DNA of 64,000 nucleotides from JANMDS01 sp031430575 (lineage in GTDB: Bacteria > Pseudomonadota > Gammaproteobacteria > Burkholderiales > Casimicrobiaceae): NCBI GenBank assembly GCA_031430575.1, contig JANPBT010000041.1, positions 1 to 64,000 on the forward strand. The letters run 5' to 3'. The position numbers and the translations under genes are program-made. This document shows, piece after piece, positions 26,513 through 34,896 of this stretch (positions within the stretch are counted from its first letter, which is position 1; the number at the start of each line of letters is the position of its first letter). The notes beneath the pieces are model-generated. The model did not search any database. It had not been told where the DNA came from and worked only from the letters and a program-made list of their open reading frames with translations.

Positions 26513-26922
26513 ACCACCATCACCGCAGGAGAAAGCTTGAGTTTATTTGCTCTCCGCGCAAAGCCTTTATCGTCGAACGTGACAAACGACTGCGCAGCGC
26601 CGGACAACGCCAGATGAAGCGCATCGGCAAAATCAAGTCCGTCTACGGCATATTGAGCCGCTGCGAGCGCTTCTTCCGCGCGCTCAATTACTACATTTTC
26701 GAGCCCGTCTAAATGCCGAATTACCGCTTGAAATGAGAGCGCATCGTAATCATAAAAGCTGCGTAAGAGCCATTCAAATTCCAACACCACCGTAATCGGG
26801 ACAAAGAAAGTATCTGGTGAATTCAACAATGCGCGCGCCCGCCTTTGCTGCGCAGGCGCTTGCGCGTCGCGCGTGCTTTCTACGTAGTAGCGCGCCAACA
26901 CGTTGGTATCCAGCCCAATCAC
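26509..26922 (-). CDS. vapC: VapC-type PIN-domain toxin
   Basis: A 137-residue PIN-domain ribonuclease. The acidic metal site is visible as D5 (MIGLDTN), E48 (VVLEFEW), D100 (LDFADALHLA) and D117 (VTFDDKGF). VapC toxins cut tRNA or rRNA when released from the antitoxin. The gene overlaps the antitoxin stop by 4 bp, the usual antitoxin-first arrangement. Target RNA unknown. Confidence 0.9.
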   Translation of the reverse strand: MIGLDTNVLARYYVESTRDAQAPAQQRRARALLNSPDTFFVPITVVLEFEWLLRSFYDYDALSFQAVIRHLDGLENVVIERAEEALAAAQYAVDGLDFADALHLALSGAAQSFVTFDDKGFARRANKLKLSPAVMVV

Positions 26923-27185
26923 TTGGCTGCCTTTTTAGCTTGGCGGCGCATCTCTGAGACCACATCAAAGTCTTTAAGCAATTTCGGCCCGTGATACTTC
27001 AACATCCCAAAGCCCTCCTCCACGGTAGACACTCGCCGCGCCCGCTTCAAGCGAAACGAAACCGTATCCCCCACGCGCTGCGCCTCCACCACACTCCCCG
27101 GCGTAATGCCCAGCGCCTGGCGAATTTCTTGCGGGATGACCACTTGGCCTTTGGCCGAAACGGTGAGAGTGTCGCGTGCGCCCAT
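26919..27185 (-). CDS. vapB: VapB-type antitoxin, AbrB/SpoVT domain
   Basis: An 88-residue protein. The N-terminal swapped-hairpin DNA-binding domain is TLTVSAKGQVVIPQEIRQAL. The C-terminal tail (YHGPKLLKDFDVVSEMRRQA) would wrap the PIN toxin. VapB-VapC complexes normally repress their own promoter, which would lie just upstream in the repeat-rich gap. Confidence 0.9.
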   Translation of the reverse strand: MGARDTLTVSAKGQVVIPQEIRQALGITPGSVVEAQRVGDTVSFRLKRARRVSTVEEGFGMLKYHGPKLLKDFDVVSEMRRQAKKAAK

Positions 27186-27270
27186 GGTGAGTTCCTTCGT
27201 GCGAGTCAGCCGGTGAGTTTAACGTGGTTCAACCGAGTTGAACCGCCGCGCGCATAAAGAATGAAAAGAA

Positions 27271-27284
27271 TACCTGCGGCGCAG
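27271..27284 (+). repeat. Dispersed 14-mer, solitary copy
   Basis: Exact copy about 85 bp upstream of vapB. No further exact copy occurs until 32937, the longest gap in the window. Confidence 0.9.
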
Positions 27285-27300
27285 TTTCCACCGCTTTTCC

Positions 27301-27480
27301 CCCTCTCCCCGGGGGAGAGGGTCGGGGTGAGGGTGTTTGCGCTCGCATTAAAGTAACGCCAGCCCGACCACGCAATCCCACGTAAACCGCCGCGCGAGAT
27401 GCACGGGGATTGGCCGGGCTTTCAGTTGCGATTTGCGAACGTGTTTCCCTCACCCTCGCCCTCTCCCACCAGGAGAGGGG
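27301..27480. repeat. Pair of inverted CCCTCTCCC-type repeats
   Basis: 27301-27335 (CCCTCTCCCCGGGGGAGAGG then GTCGGGGTGAGGG) and 27448-27480 (CCCTCACCCTCGCCCTCTCC then CACCAGGAGAGGGG) are the same repeat in opposite orientation. This class is widespread in proteobacterial intergenic DNA. A third copy is inside the carboxyltransferase gene at 33421-33459. Confidence 0.7.
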
Positions 27481-27581
27481 AAATTCAATTTGCTTTGCGA
27501 GCCTCAATCGCAATCTGGTTACCTGCGGCGTAGATTTGCGCACCGATTCTCGTCACTTGAATCCCTAAAAAATCAGAACGG

Positions 27582-29459
27582 CTACTCCGATTTTCCAGAT
27601 ATCGCTTCCAGTATTTCGGGCGGAAGTGGCGCTAAGACCTCTCGCAGCCGCGTTTCAATCTCCTCTTGCGTCAACTTCAGCGCATTCAAAATGCCGCGGT
27701 AGTTCACGATTGCCGCGCGCAAGTGCGGATGCTCATGCCCTGTATTCAATGCGAACTTGACGAAAATTTCCAGATGTCGTCGAGAGAGCGGCTCGGCTTC
27801 GCTGGCCCGATTGGTTGAGTGCAGCGATTCGGCGAGGTTGTTCAAGCGAATCGCCACCGTAGGATGATCCGCGCCGTAGCTCGTTTCGGTGATTTTCAGC
27901 GCTCGCCGATAGAGCGACTCGGCGTCACTGGTCCGATTGGTTGATTGCAGCAATCCAGCGAGGTTGTTCAAGATAATCGCAACCGTCGGATGATCCGCGC
28001 CGTAACTCGTTTCATAGATTTCCAACGCCCGCCGAAAGAGTGGCCCGGCTTCTCCGAGCCGATTGGTCGATCGCAGCAATTGTGCGAGGTTGTTCAAGCA
28101 GTTCGCGACGTTTGAATGATCAGCTCCGTAGCGCAATTCGTTTATTTTCAACGCTCGCCTAAAGAGCGGCTCGGCTTCGCTAATTCGATTGGTTGATTCC
28201 AGCAATCTAGCGAGGTTGCTCAAACGGATCGCCACCGTCGGGTGATCTGCGCCGTAGCTCGTTTCATCAATCTTCAGCGCCCGCCGATACACCGGCTCGG
28301 CTTCGCTGGCCCGATTGGTTGATCGTAGCAAAGTGGCAAGGTTGTTCAAGCTAGTCGCCACTGAAGGATGCTCCGCTCCATAGTACGATTCGGTAGTTTT
28401 CAGAGCCCGTATATATAGCAGCTCGGCTTCACTGACCCGATTGGTCAATTGCAGCAATCCGGCGAGGTTGTTCAAATCAATCGCGACGACTGGATGATCC
28501 GCTCCGTAGCTGGCTACGTCGATTTTCAGCGCCCGCCGAAAGAGCGGCTCGGCTTCTGCGTATTCCCCGCATGCTTCCAGCGTTCGCGCCGCCCAACTCG
28601 ATGCTGCGGACAATTCAGTGGAAGAATTCGGTTGCCGCTCGTCCGTCGCAATTTCAACCAGATCAAGCCAGCGCCTCGCGAGGGTTCGCGCCTCCAAATA
28701 GTCTCCTCGCGCCTCCAATGCTTCAATCGCGTCTACGGATTCCCGCGCTGTTGGCCGTCGGCCCGCAGCGACAATCTCGAACCAGCGCTCCGCCTCAGCT
28801 GCGCGCGGCCATTTATTGAGCGATTTGCGGGCCAATACGAGTTCCGGCTGGGAGATATCCGGCAATTCGGAAACAATGGTTGGCGCATAGACGCCATCCG
28901 GTACGGCAAGATTGATCTGACGAATCGTCCACAAATCTGGGGCATTGTTTGCAACCTCACGCACCCAGGAGGTCGGCGGAATCGATTGCGAGAGCTCCGG
29001 CAGCACGATGACGAGCGGCGCCAAAAGCGAGCGCTCGAAACGTCCCCGCAATGTGTTTAGGCGGGTGAGAGCGTTCCGCCGAAAATGATCCCATTGCCCC
29101 TGCGATGCTTGCATCGTTTCGCCAGAGGAGAGATCGAGCCAAAGAATCGCGTGAGCCTTGGTATCGTCGTCGTTGGGTAGCTGCGTAGCGCTTGCAATCG
29201 CTTCTTCAATCGCAGGCGTGATTTCGGAATTCGGATTAACCCGTACCGGAACGATCGCGCGTGGATCATCAATGGCCGAAAGGAGGCGCGCGGCAGCTGC
29301 CCCATGAAGGGCTTTAGCGACTCCACTGTGGGCAACGTATAAAAATATCGGACTGAAGACCCGACTCTCCGCGAGCCGGGGCAACAGGGAGCCCCAAAAA
29401 TCGCTAAGGGCTTGGGCTGGGAGCAGGCGCGGAGAGATTGCGGTCTTTTTCGTACTCAT
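27582..29459 (-). CDS. Kinesin-light-chain-type TPR protein paired with P-loop ATPase
   Basis: A 625-residue soluble protein. Residues ~1-200 form an alpha/beta domain with predicted strands (SPIFLYVAH, LLAPLVIVLPEL) and an APDLWTIR motif (173-180), resembling regions seen in bacterial NTPase-TPR signalling proteins. Residues ~285-570 hold about six and a half 42-residue TPR units, each built on YGADHPTVAIRLNNLA and SEAEPLFRRALKI. The near-identity of the units at DNA level suggests recent repeat expansion. The start overlaps the ATPase gene by 56 bp, so the two are translated together. No enzyme motif is visible. The function is unknown, and I infer a sensor or effector partner of the ATPase. 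Confidence 0.85.
   Translation of the reverse strand: MSTKKTAISPRLLPAQALSDFWGSLLPRLAESRVFSPIFLYVAHSGVAKALHGAAAARLLSAIDDPRAIVPVRVNPNSEITPAIEEAIASATQLPNDDDTKAHAILWLDLSSGETMQASQGQWDHFRRNALTRLNTLRGRFERSLLAPLVIVLPELSQSIPPTSWVREVANNAPDLWTIRQINLAVPDGVYAPTIVSELPDISQPELVLARKSLNKWPRAAEAERWFEIVAAGRRPTARESVDAIEALEARGDYLEARTLARRWLDLVEIATDERQPNSSTELSAASSWAARTLEACGEYAEAEPLFRRALKIDVASYGADHPVVAIDLNNLAGLLQLTNRVSEAELLYIRALKTTESYYGAEHPSVATSLNNLATLLRSTNRASEAEPVYRRALKIDETSYGADHPTVAIRLSNLARLLESTNRISEAEPLFRRALKINELRYGADHSNVANCLNNLAQLLRSTNRLGEAGPLFRRALEIYETSYGADHPTVAIILNNLAGLLQSTNRTSDAESLYRRALKITETSYGADHPTVAIRLNNLAESLHSTNRASEAEPLSRRHLEIFVKFALNTGHEHPHLRAAIVNYRGILNALKLTQEEIETRLREVLAPLPPEILEAISGKSE
27780..28590 (-). repeat. 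Tandem 126-bp repeats encoding TPR units
   Basis: About six imperfect direct repeats of 126 bp, each with a CGGCTTCGCT-x-GATTGGTTGA-like segment and a ...GATCCGCGCCGTAGCTCGTT-like segment. They encode consecutive TPR motifs of the same protein. Confidence 0.8.
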
Positions 29460-30786
29460 CGATCATCGGCCAAAGCAATGGGCTTGCGTCCACCCATTCA
29501 TCCTCATTTTGGTAGCTCAGAATGCAGCGATTTTCAAAAAAACGGGCGAGCAATCGAAGTTGCTCGCGCTCTTCGACGCGCGGTGCGTTTTTCTGCGCGA
29601 GGCTCGCTATCAATGGAATCTCGCTATCGACTACGAGCACTTCATACTCCGATTGCGCTCTGCGAATTATTTCCTTGAAAGCGCTATCCGTATGCTTCAT
29701 CGGAAGTTGATCTAGGGAGTTGCGGGCTTTCGCAATCGTTTTATCGATTAAATTTAATAGAAAATGACGAATATCGCCGCCGGACGCTTCGACGAGCTTA
29801 TTCAGCGCGGTACTGGTCAATACCTGATCCCACCTCGGAAAGCGCTTTTGCAGAATTTCCCGCATTTTCTCGAAACCATCTTTGCGAAGCAGTCGGCGGT
29901 CTGAATCGCGCTTAGGCATGCGGAAAACGCGTACGCTTCCCAATGTGGTTATCGAAACCGTACCCGTCAAATTACCCCAAAACGAGATGTAGGGAGGCAC
30001 GGAATAAAGAACGTCGACATTGCCAATCGCGAGGCTAGAACGGTCATCATAAAAAACCCGCATTACGCTTTGCGTTACTGCGCCACCGTTATCGGTTACT
30101 GGGTCGCGCAAGCGCTCAAGTGAATCAACGAGTAAGGCCACGCGCCGCGTCCGCTTCTCGCTTTTATAGCTTTCGCACATCTGCGCAATCAGCTCACGCC
30201 CCTCGCGTACGATTTTTGAACGCGAATTTTCGTCAAATGATTTAAGTTTTGAGCGAAAATCCGGATGCGCTGCTAAGGTCATCTTAAATTTTGATGAGCC
30301 AGCCGAAACCTCGATTGCTTCTAATTTGACGTCAGTATTCAAAAAATGCGTCAGCCGCTGAAAATACGTCCGCTCAGTTAGCTTAGTCTTGATCTCACCT
30401 TCGACAGCGTCGGCTACCGCCGCTGCTAGGGAGACGATCATGGTGGGCAAGTCGATGGGCTCGCTTTCTGGTACGTACTCCGCGAGATCGATAAGGATGA
30501 CGGAATGCTCGCCCGCCTGCAAAAGCGTTTTCAGATATTGAAGTTGGGTGCTTTTTCCGGTACCGCGCTGCCCGGTGAAAAAATTGAGCGTAGATTGCTT
30601 GGAATCGCCGATACGACTCGCAAGCGCTTCAATCGGACCCACTTTTTCGTCGGAATACAGATTGGAAACGTAAGCCTCATCGGTTGGAAGTAGTGGCTGG
30701 CGAGCGGACTCAATCGCTTGATAGAAGTCACGCAGTAGCCCGCTCTTCTCGTTTTCTTCTGTTGGGGTAAGGGCAATCTTGCTCAT
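29404..30786 (-). CDS. P-loop ATPase (AAA/STAND-like), unknown function
   Basis: A 460-residue protein. Walker A is GQRGTGKST (72-80) and Walker B is LLVDSLERL (~218-226). A helical region after residue ~300 contains DIRHFLLNLIDKTI, resembling AAA+/STAND lid segments. The N-terminal ~50 residues are helical. There is no membrane segment or nuclease motif. It precedes and overlaps the TPR gene by 56 bp, a strong sign of a joint complex. Similar ATPase-plus-repeat pairs act in bacterial defence and signalling, but I cannot name a known system. It lies next to vapBC and in the longest stretch lacking the dispersed 14-mer. Confidence 0.8.
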   Translation of the reverse strand: MSKIALTPTEENEKSGLLRDFYQAIESARQPLLPTDEAYVSNLYSDEKVGPIEALASRIGDSKQSTLNFFTGQRGTGKSTQLQYLKTLLQAGEHSVILIDLAEYVPESEPIDLPTMIVSLAAAVADAVEGEIKTKLTERTYFQRLTHFLNTDVKLEAIEVSAGSSKFKMTLAAHPDFRSKLKSFDENSRSKIVREGRELIAQMCESYKSEKRTRRVALLVDSLERLRDPVTDNGGAVTQSVMRVFYDDRSSLAIGNVDVLYSVPPYISFWGNLTGTVSITTLGSVRVFRMPKRDSDRRLLRKDGFEKMREILQKRFPRWDQVLTSTALNKLVEASGGDIRHFLLNLIDKTIAKARNSLDQLPMKHTDSAFKEIIRRAQSEYEVLVVDSEIPLIASLAQKNAPRVEEREQLRLLARFFENRCILSYQNEDEWVDASPLLWPMIDEYEKDRNLSAPAPSPSP

Positions 30787-30931
30787 TTAACTGATTTTAA
30801 TGCGAGTCTGTAGGTTTGCGATGGATGTCGCTCAAAGTACTGAAATCTGACAGAAAATCTGTGCTGCAGGTTTTTCCCGCCCATCGCCCCGCGCCCGCGA
30901 AGCCTGCTTCTGCCCCGCTACACTGCGCACC

Positions 30932-32734
30932 ATGGACTCTCACCTCCCCGCTTGGCTGCTCAATTCCCTCATCTATTTAGCGGCGGCGGTCGTGGCCGTG
31001 CCGCTCTCAAAAGCGCTCGGCTTGGGCGCCATCATTGGCTATTTGGTCGCGGGCGTAGCGATTGGGCCTTGGGGGTTGGGGCTGGTGAAAGATGTCGCTT
31101 CGATTTTGCATTTCGCGGAATTTGGCGTGGTGCTGATGCTTTTCATCGTTGGGCTCGAGCTTGAGCCCAAGCGCTTATGGAAATTGCGGCGCTCTATTTT
31201 TGGCTGGGGCGCAGCGCAAGTGGCGCTCTGCACGCTCGGGCTTTTTTTAGCCGCGCTTGCCTTTGGCATCGCTTGGAAAACGGCGCTGGTCACAGCACTC
31301 GGCTTATCGCTTTCATCAACTGCAATCGCGCTGCAAGTGATGAATGAGCGCGGCATCATGCCGACCACCGCTGGCCAAAATAGCTTATCTATTTTGCTTT
31401 TTCAAGATATTGCGGCGATCCCGATGCTCGCCTTGATTCCACTTTTGGGCGTTGCTGCGGTGCATGAAAGCGATGGCAACGCGTGGGCGCGCGGGGCGAT
31501 GATTGTGGGTGTAATCGTGGCGATTATTATTGGCGGGCGATTGCTGGTGCGCCCGGCCTTGCGCTGGATCGCCCGCAGCCGCACGCCGGAAATATTCACC
31601 GCCACTTCGCTTTTACTTGTCGTGGCGATTGCCGCGCTCATGCAATCAATCGGCATGAGCATGGCGCTGGGCGCGTTCCTCGCAGGCGTGCTCCTCGCCG
31701 ATAGCGAATACCGCCATGAGCTTGAAACCGATATTGAGCCCTTCAAAGGTTTGCTGCTGGGCTTATTTTTTATTGCCGTAGGCATGAGTATTGATTTCGG
31801 CGTGCTTCTGAAATCACCGGGCGCAGTGGCGCTTATTGTGCTTATTTTTTTAGCGGTGAAAGCTGGTGTGATTTACTTCCTAGCAAAAGCGATGGGCATA
31901 GATTTCCGGGATCGCCCGGTCTTCACGCTGTTGCTCGCGCAGGGCGGTGAATTTGCCTTCGTGGTTTTTCAAGCAGCAGCGGGTGCGAAAGTATTTTCAA
32001 ATGAAACTTCATCGCTCTTAATCGGCGCGGTGGCGTTGTCGATGCTGGTTTCGCCCCTGATCTTGGTTGCGGTGGATAAATATTTGCTCCCCCGTTTCGC
32101 CGATTGCAATGCCAACAAACCCGAAGAAATCTCCGAAACCCAGGATGCGCCGGTGCTCATTGCAGGCTTTGGCCGCTATGGGCAAATCATCGCGCGGCTT
32201 TTGATGGCAAATCAAATTCGAGTGACGATTTTGGATCACGATGCTGAGCGGATCGAGTCAGCGCGCGCGTTTGGCTATCGCGTTTTTTATGGCGACGCGA
32301 CGCGGCTTGAGCTTCTGCGCATCGCAGGCGCAGCACAAGTGAAAGTCCTCGTTGTTGCGGTGGATAGCGTTGAAGCGTGCAACGAAATTGTCGATTTAGC
32401 AAAATTGCACTTTAGCCAAGCAAAGCTGGTCGTGCGCGTGCGCGATTTAACCCACGCCCACGACATGATGGATCGCGGCGTTGAAGCCTTTGACCGTGAG
32501 CTTTTTGACGCAAGCGTAAGCAGCGCGCGGCGCACGTTGGATGCGCTGGGCATCGCGCAGATCGATGCCGCGCATTGGGTTGAAAAATTCACCGCACATA
32601 ATCATGATTCGTTGCGCGCGATGCACGCGGTGCGCAATGATCGCAAGCAACTGATCGCAGCCGCCAAGCAGAGCCGCGCTGATTTAGAGGCGCAAATGGC
32701 GGAAGATCAAGCAGCGAAATCGTCGCAAAATTAG
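30932..32734 (+). CDS. CPA2 family cation:proton antiporter (KefB/YbaL-like)
   Basis: A 600-residue inner-membrane protein. About 12 transmembrane helices (residues ~5-385) form the Na/H-exchanger domain (ALGLGAIIGYLVAGVAIGPW, LSLSSTAIALQVMNERG). A cytoplasmic TrkA-N domain follows (VLIAGFGRYGQIIARLLMAN, ~410-530) that binds nucleotide and gates transport. Related proteins export K+ under stress. No glutathione-specific partner (KefF/G) gene is adjacent. The 3' end overlaps the convergent carboxyltransferase gene by 4 bp. Confidence 0.93.
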   Translation: MDSHLPAWLLNSLIYLAAAVVAVPLSKALGLGAIIGYLVAGVAIGPWGLGLVKDVASILHFAEFGVVLMLFIVGLELEPKRLWKLRRSIFGWGAAQVALCTLGLFLAALAFGIAWKTALVTALGLSLSSTAIALQVMNERGIMPTTAGQNSLSILLFQDIAAIPMLALIPLLGVAAVHESDGNAWARGAMIVGVIVAIIIGGRLLVRPALRWIARSRTPEIFTATSLLLVVAIAALMQSIGMSMALGAFLAGVLLADSEYRHELETDIEPFKGLLLGLFFIAVGMSIDFGVLLKSPGAVALIVLIFLAVKAGVIYFLAKAMGIDFRDRPVFTLLLAQGGEFAFVVFQAAAGAKVFSNETSSLLIGAVALSMLVSPLILVAVDKYLLPRFADCNANKPEEISETQDAPVLIAGFGRYGQIIARLLMANQIRVTILDHDAERIESARAFGYRVFYGDATRLELLRIAGAAQVKVLVVAVDSVEACNEIVDLAKLHFSQAKLVVRVRDLTHAHDMMDRGVEAFDRELFDASVSSARRTLDALGIAQIDAAHWVEKFTAHNHDSLRAMHAVRNDRKQLIAAAKQSRADLEAQMAEDQAAKSSQN

Positions 32735-34077
32735 CCGAGGGAATCGGCAACACCCGCCGCCAGCCAATCCGCTGCGCTAGCCGCGATTTCTGCGCGCTCA
32801 CCTTTGACTTGCGTAATCGCGATTTTTGGCAAGATGCGAATCGTCGATTGCGCATGCGCAATCACGCGCGTCGCCCCGCCTGCAAGCGCGACGTGCACGC
32901 CGCCAGCAGCGTCGCCGACGATATGCAGCGCAACATCTGCGCCGCAGGTATGCAAATAGCGCACGACGAGGCCAAGCAAGGCGAAATATTGAGAAATCAT
33001 GCCCGCTTCAAGGGCGCGGCTGGTGGCGTGCGCAGGGCAATCGAGCATGATCGTCGCCGATACCTGCGGCGCAGATTCAGCCTGCGCAAGCAGCGCATTG
33101 GCAAGCTTCCAGGCATGCCAGCTATCGGCCCAGATGCCACCGACGAGGCCGTAGAGATAGCCGCCGTCAGCGTTACGCCCGAGCAGCACACCATCATCGA
33201 CCCACGCATCGCGAATCGCGATCTGGGGAAACTGCGCCGCAGGTATTTTCTGCGGGTTACCGAGGCGCGCGTGCCCTTCGCGCTCCAGCTGCTGCCGCTG
33301 TGAAATGAGCTGGGCTTTCAAGCGAGTGAACGCATCGCAACTGCTACGGTCACTGCTAAGGTCGCGGCCCACATCGGCTGCAACAAGGAAATTCTCTCTG
33401 TAAAAGAGTGCGCCATCTTGCTCCCCTATCTCTCGGGGAGAAGGTTTGAGGGTGAAGGACCGCTCGGTTAACCACGCAGAAATCGCAGCACGCACCGCCA
33501 CCGCATCATCTACGCGTAAAGCGTTGCCATCGCGCTGAGCGCGCGCAGCGCCGCCCATCACGCTCGCGACCAACGCGCGATCATCAGCGTTGAAATCTGC
33601 TTCACCCGCGACGGCTTGCACGATGCGCGGGCCTGACATACCAAACAAACTACGCTCGAAAAAAACCCGCATATCACCAAGCGACGCGAGCATCGACGCG
33701 CCGCCAAAAACTGTTTTTCCACACACAAAAAACATCGGCACGCCCGCCAACCACGCATCGGCCGCTGCCCTAAACAAACGCCGAAAACCACCGAGCGCTG
33801 CGAGCCCTTCGCTCATGCGCGCGCCCCCAGAATCAAGCGCAAAAATGATCGGCGCGGGTTCAGCCGCAACGCCTTGCAGCCACTGCGCGACGGCATCGCT
33901 CTCGCCTGCGCCAAACGAGCCGCCCTCAAGGCGCGCATCTTGCGCGAGCAGATAAATGCGCTGGCCATCGATTTCGCCCTCGGTGAGAATGAGCGATGAC
34001 GATTGCGAAAACTCGCCAGACTGCGCGCCCAAAATCGCGCGCGCGCGCTGCGCCGCATTGCCTGCAAGAAAACTCAT
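32731..34077 (-). CDS. Malonate-decarboxylase-like carboxyltransferase, beta-gamma fused
   Basis: A 448-residue crotonase-superfamily carboxyltransferase. The N-terminal half resembles malonate decarboxylase beta (MdcD: FALDSGGARMSEGLAALGGF, VFGGASMLASLGDMRVFF). The C-terminal half resembles gamma (MdcE: GYLYGLVGGIWADSWHAWKL, ALAGGATRVIAHAQS). In most genomes these are two genes. No mdcA, mdcB or mdcC neighbour is present. Three exact 14-mers are in frame, at 32937-32950 (TCGAD), 33061-33074 (SAPQV) and 33232-33245 (IPAAQ). A CCCTCTCCC-type repeat at 33421-33459 is read as SFTLKPSPREIGE. Activity on malonyl groups is inference. Confidence 0.75.
   Translation of the reverse strand: MSFLAGNAAQRARAILGAQSGEFSQSSSLILTEGEIDGQRIYLLAQDARLEGGSFGAGESDAVAQWLQGVAAEPAPIIFALDSGGARMSEGLAALGGFRRLFRAAADAWLAGVPMFFVCGKTVFGGASMLASLGDMRVFFERSLFGMSGPRIVQAVAGEADFNADDRALVASVMGGAARAQRDGNALRVDDAVAVRAAISAWLTERSFTLKPSPREIGEQDGALFYRENFLVAADVGRDLSSDRSSCDAFTRLKAQLISQRQQLEREGHARLGNPQKIPAAQFPQIAIRDAWVDDGVLLGRNADGGYLYGLVGGIWADSWHAWKLANALLAQAESAPQVSATIMLDCPAHATSRALEAGMISQYFALLGLVVRYLHTCGADVALHIVGDAAGGVHVALAGGATRVIAHAQSTIRILPKIAITQVKGERAEIAASAADWLAAGVADSLG
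33421..33459. repeat. CCCTCTCCC-type repeat inside a coding sequence
   Basis: CTCCCCTATCTCTCGGGGAG followed by AAGGTTTGAGGGTGAAGG. It is the same repeat class as at 27301 and 27448, here maintained in frame within the carboxyltransferase between its two halves. Confidence 0.65.
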
Positions 34078-34146
34078 CGTGGAGAGCTCAAAAATGTGAC
34101 GGGCATAATGGCGCGATCCTTCATCTAAATTGAGACTTTATCAGCG

Positions 34147-34698
34147 ATGGGCAATCGGCTCTCCAAAATCACCACGCGCACCGGCGACGCAGGCACGACA
34201 GGGCTCGGCGATGGCTCACGCGTACCCAAAATTAGTGCGCGCATTGCCGCAATTGGCGATGTCGATGAGTGCAATAGCGTCATCGGAGTGTTGCTCACCT
34301 GCGAAATTGCGCCGCAGGTAAGAGAGATGCTCATTGATATTCAGCATAGTTTGTTTGATCTCGGTGGCGAGCTTTCGATCCCGGGCTACGCCGCGATTAC
34401 GCCAGCGCATATCGCGCGGCTTGAAGAAGCGACCCAAGCAATCAACAAAGATTTGCCGCCGCTGAAAGATTTCATCTTGCCCGGCGGCACGGTGGCAACC
34501 GCTCATTGCCATGTGGCGCGCACGGTGGCGCGGCGCGCAGAGCGCAGCGTATTGGCGCTCGCGCAAACAGAAACGGTGAACGAACCGGTGCGTATCTATT
34601 TGAATCGGCTTTCGGATTTGCTTTTCGTGATGGCGCGCGGAATTAGCCGCGATGCGGGCGCACCGGACGTGCTGTGGGAAAAAACGCGCGGAAAGTGA
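34147..34698 (+). CDS. Cob(I)alamin adenosyltransferase, PduO type
   Basis: A 183-residue ATP:cob(I)alamin adenosyltransferase making adenosylcobalamin. The N-terminal ATP-binding motif is RLSKITTRTGDAGTTGLGDG. The helical bundle contains the signature CHVARTVARRAER and the C-terminal NRLSDLLFVMARG, with R and D residues conserved in the family. A near-match 14-mer at 34307-34320 is read EIAPQV. Divergent from the carboxyltransferase with about 70 bp between. Confidence 0.95.
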   Translation: MGNRLSKITTRTGDAGTTGLGDGSRVPKISARIAAIGDVDECNSVIGVLLTCEIAPQVREMLIDIQHSLFDLGGELSIPGYAAITPAHIARLEEATQAINKDLPPLKDFILPGGTVATAHCHVARTVARRAERSVLALAQTETVNEPVRIYLNRLSDLLFVMARGISRDAGAPDVLWEKTRGK

Positions 34699-34710
34699 TC
34701 TCAGCATGCG

Positions 34711-34724
34711 TACCTGCGGCGCAA
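34711..34724 (+). repeat. Dispersed 14-mer, one-mismatch copy
   Basis: TACCTGCGGCGCAA, 12 bp after the adenosyltransferase stop codon, in the 198-bp gap before the PEP-CTERM gene. Confidence 0.7.
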
Positions 34725-34896
34725 AAAAAGGTGAAAAAATCCGAAAGTATCTCGCTTTCTATGTTGGAGCGCTAAAAGTCCCGCTTCGCTAGCGTGAAAA
34801 GTCCAGCACTAACTATTTCTTGGTATATGCATCCCCGCCTAATCTCCCTACGATAGAGGTGCGCACTATCGCGCTTAAAAATTGTGGGGGTAGGGT

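Larger units (their letters stand above)
27186..27581. other. Repeat-rich intergenic region
   Basis: A 396-bp gap without a credible gene. It contains an exact 14-mer (27271-27284), a near copy TACCTGCGGCGTAG (27520-27533), and two oppositely oriented copies of a CCCTCTCCC/GGGTGAGGG-type repeat (27301-27335 and 27448-27480) about 110 bp apart. Confidence 0.7.

Noticed and set aside
27820..28560. CTGCGCCGTAG-like sequences in the TPR gene as copies of the 14-mer
   Set aside because: They differ from the motif and are explained by the conserved YGAD codons of the repeated TPR unit.
28449..29060. Long plus-strand frame of 203 codons
   Set aside because: It lies entirely antisense to the TPR gene, whose protein has clear repeats and coupling to the ATPase.
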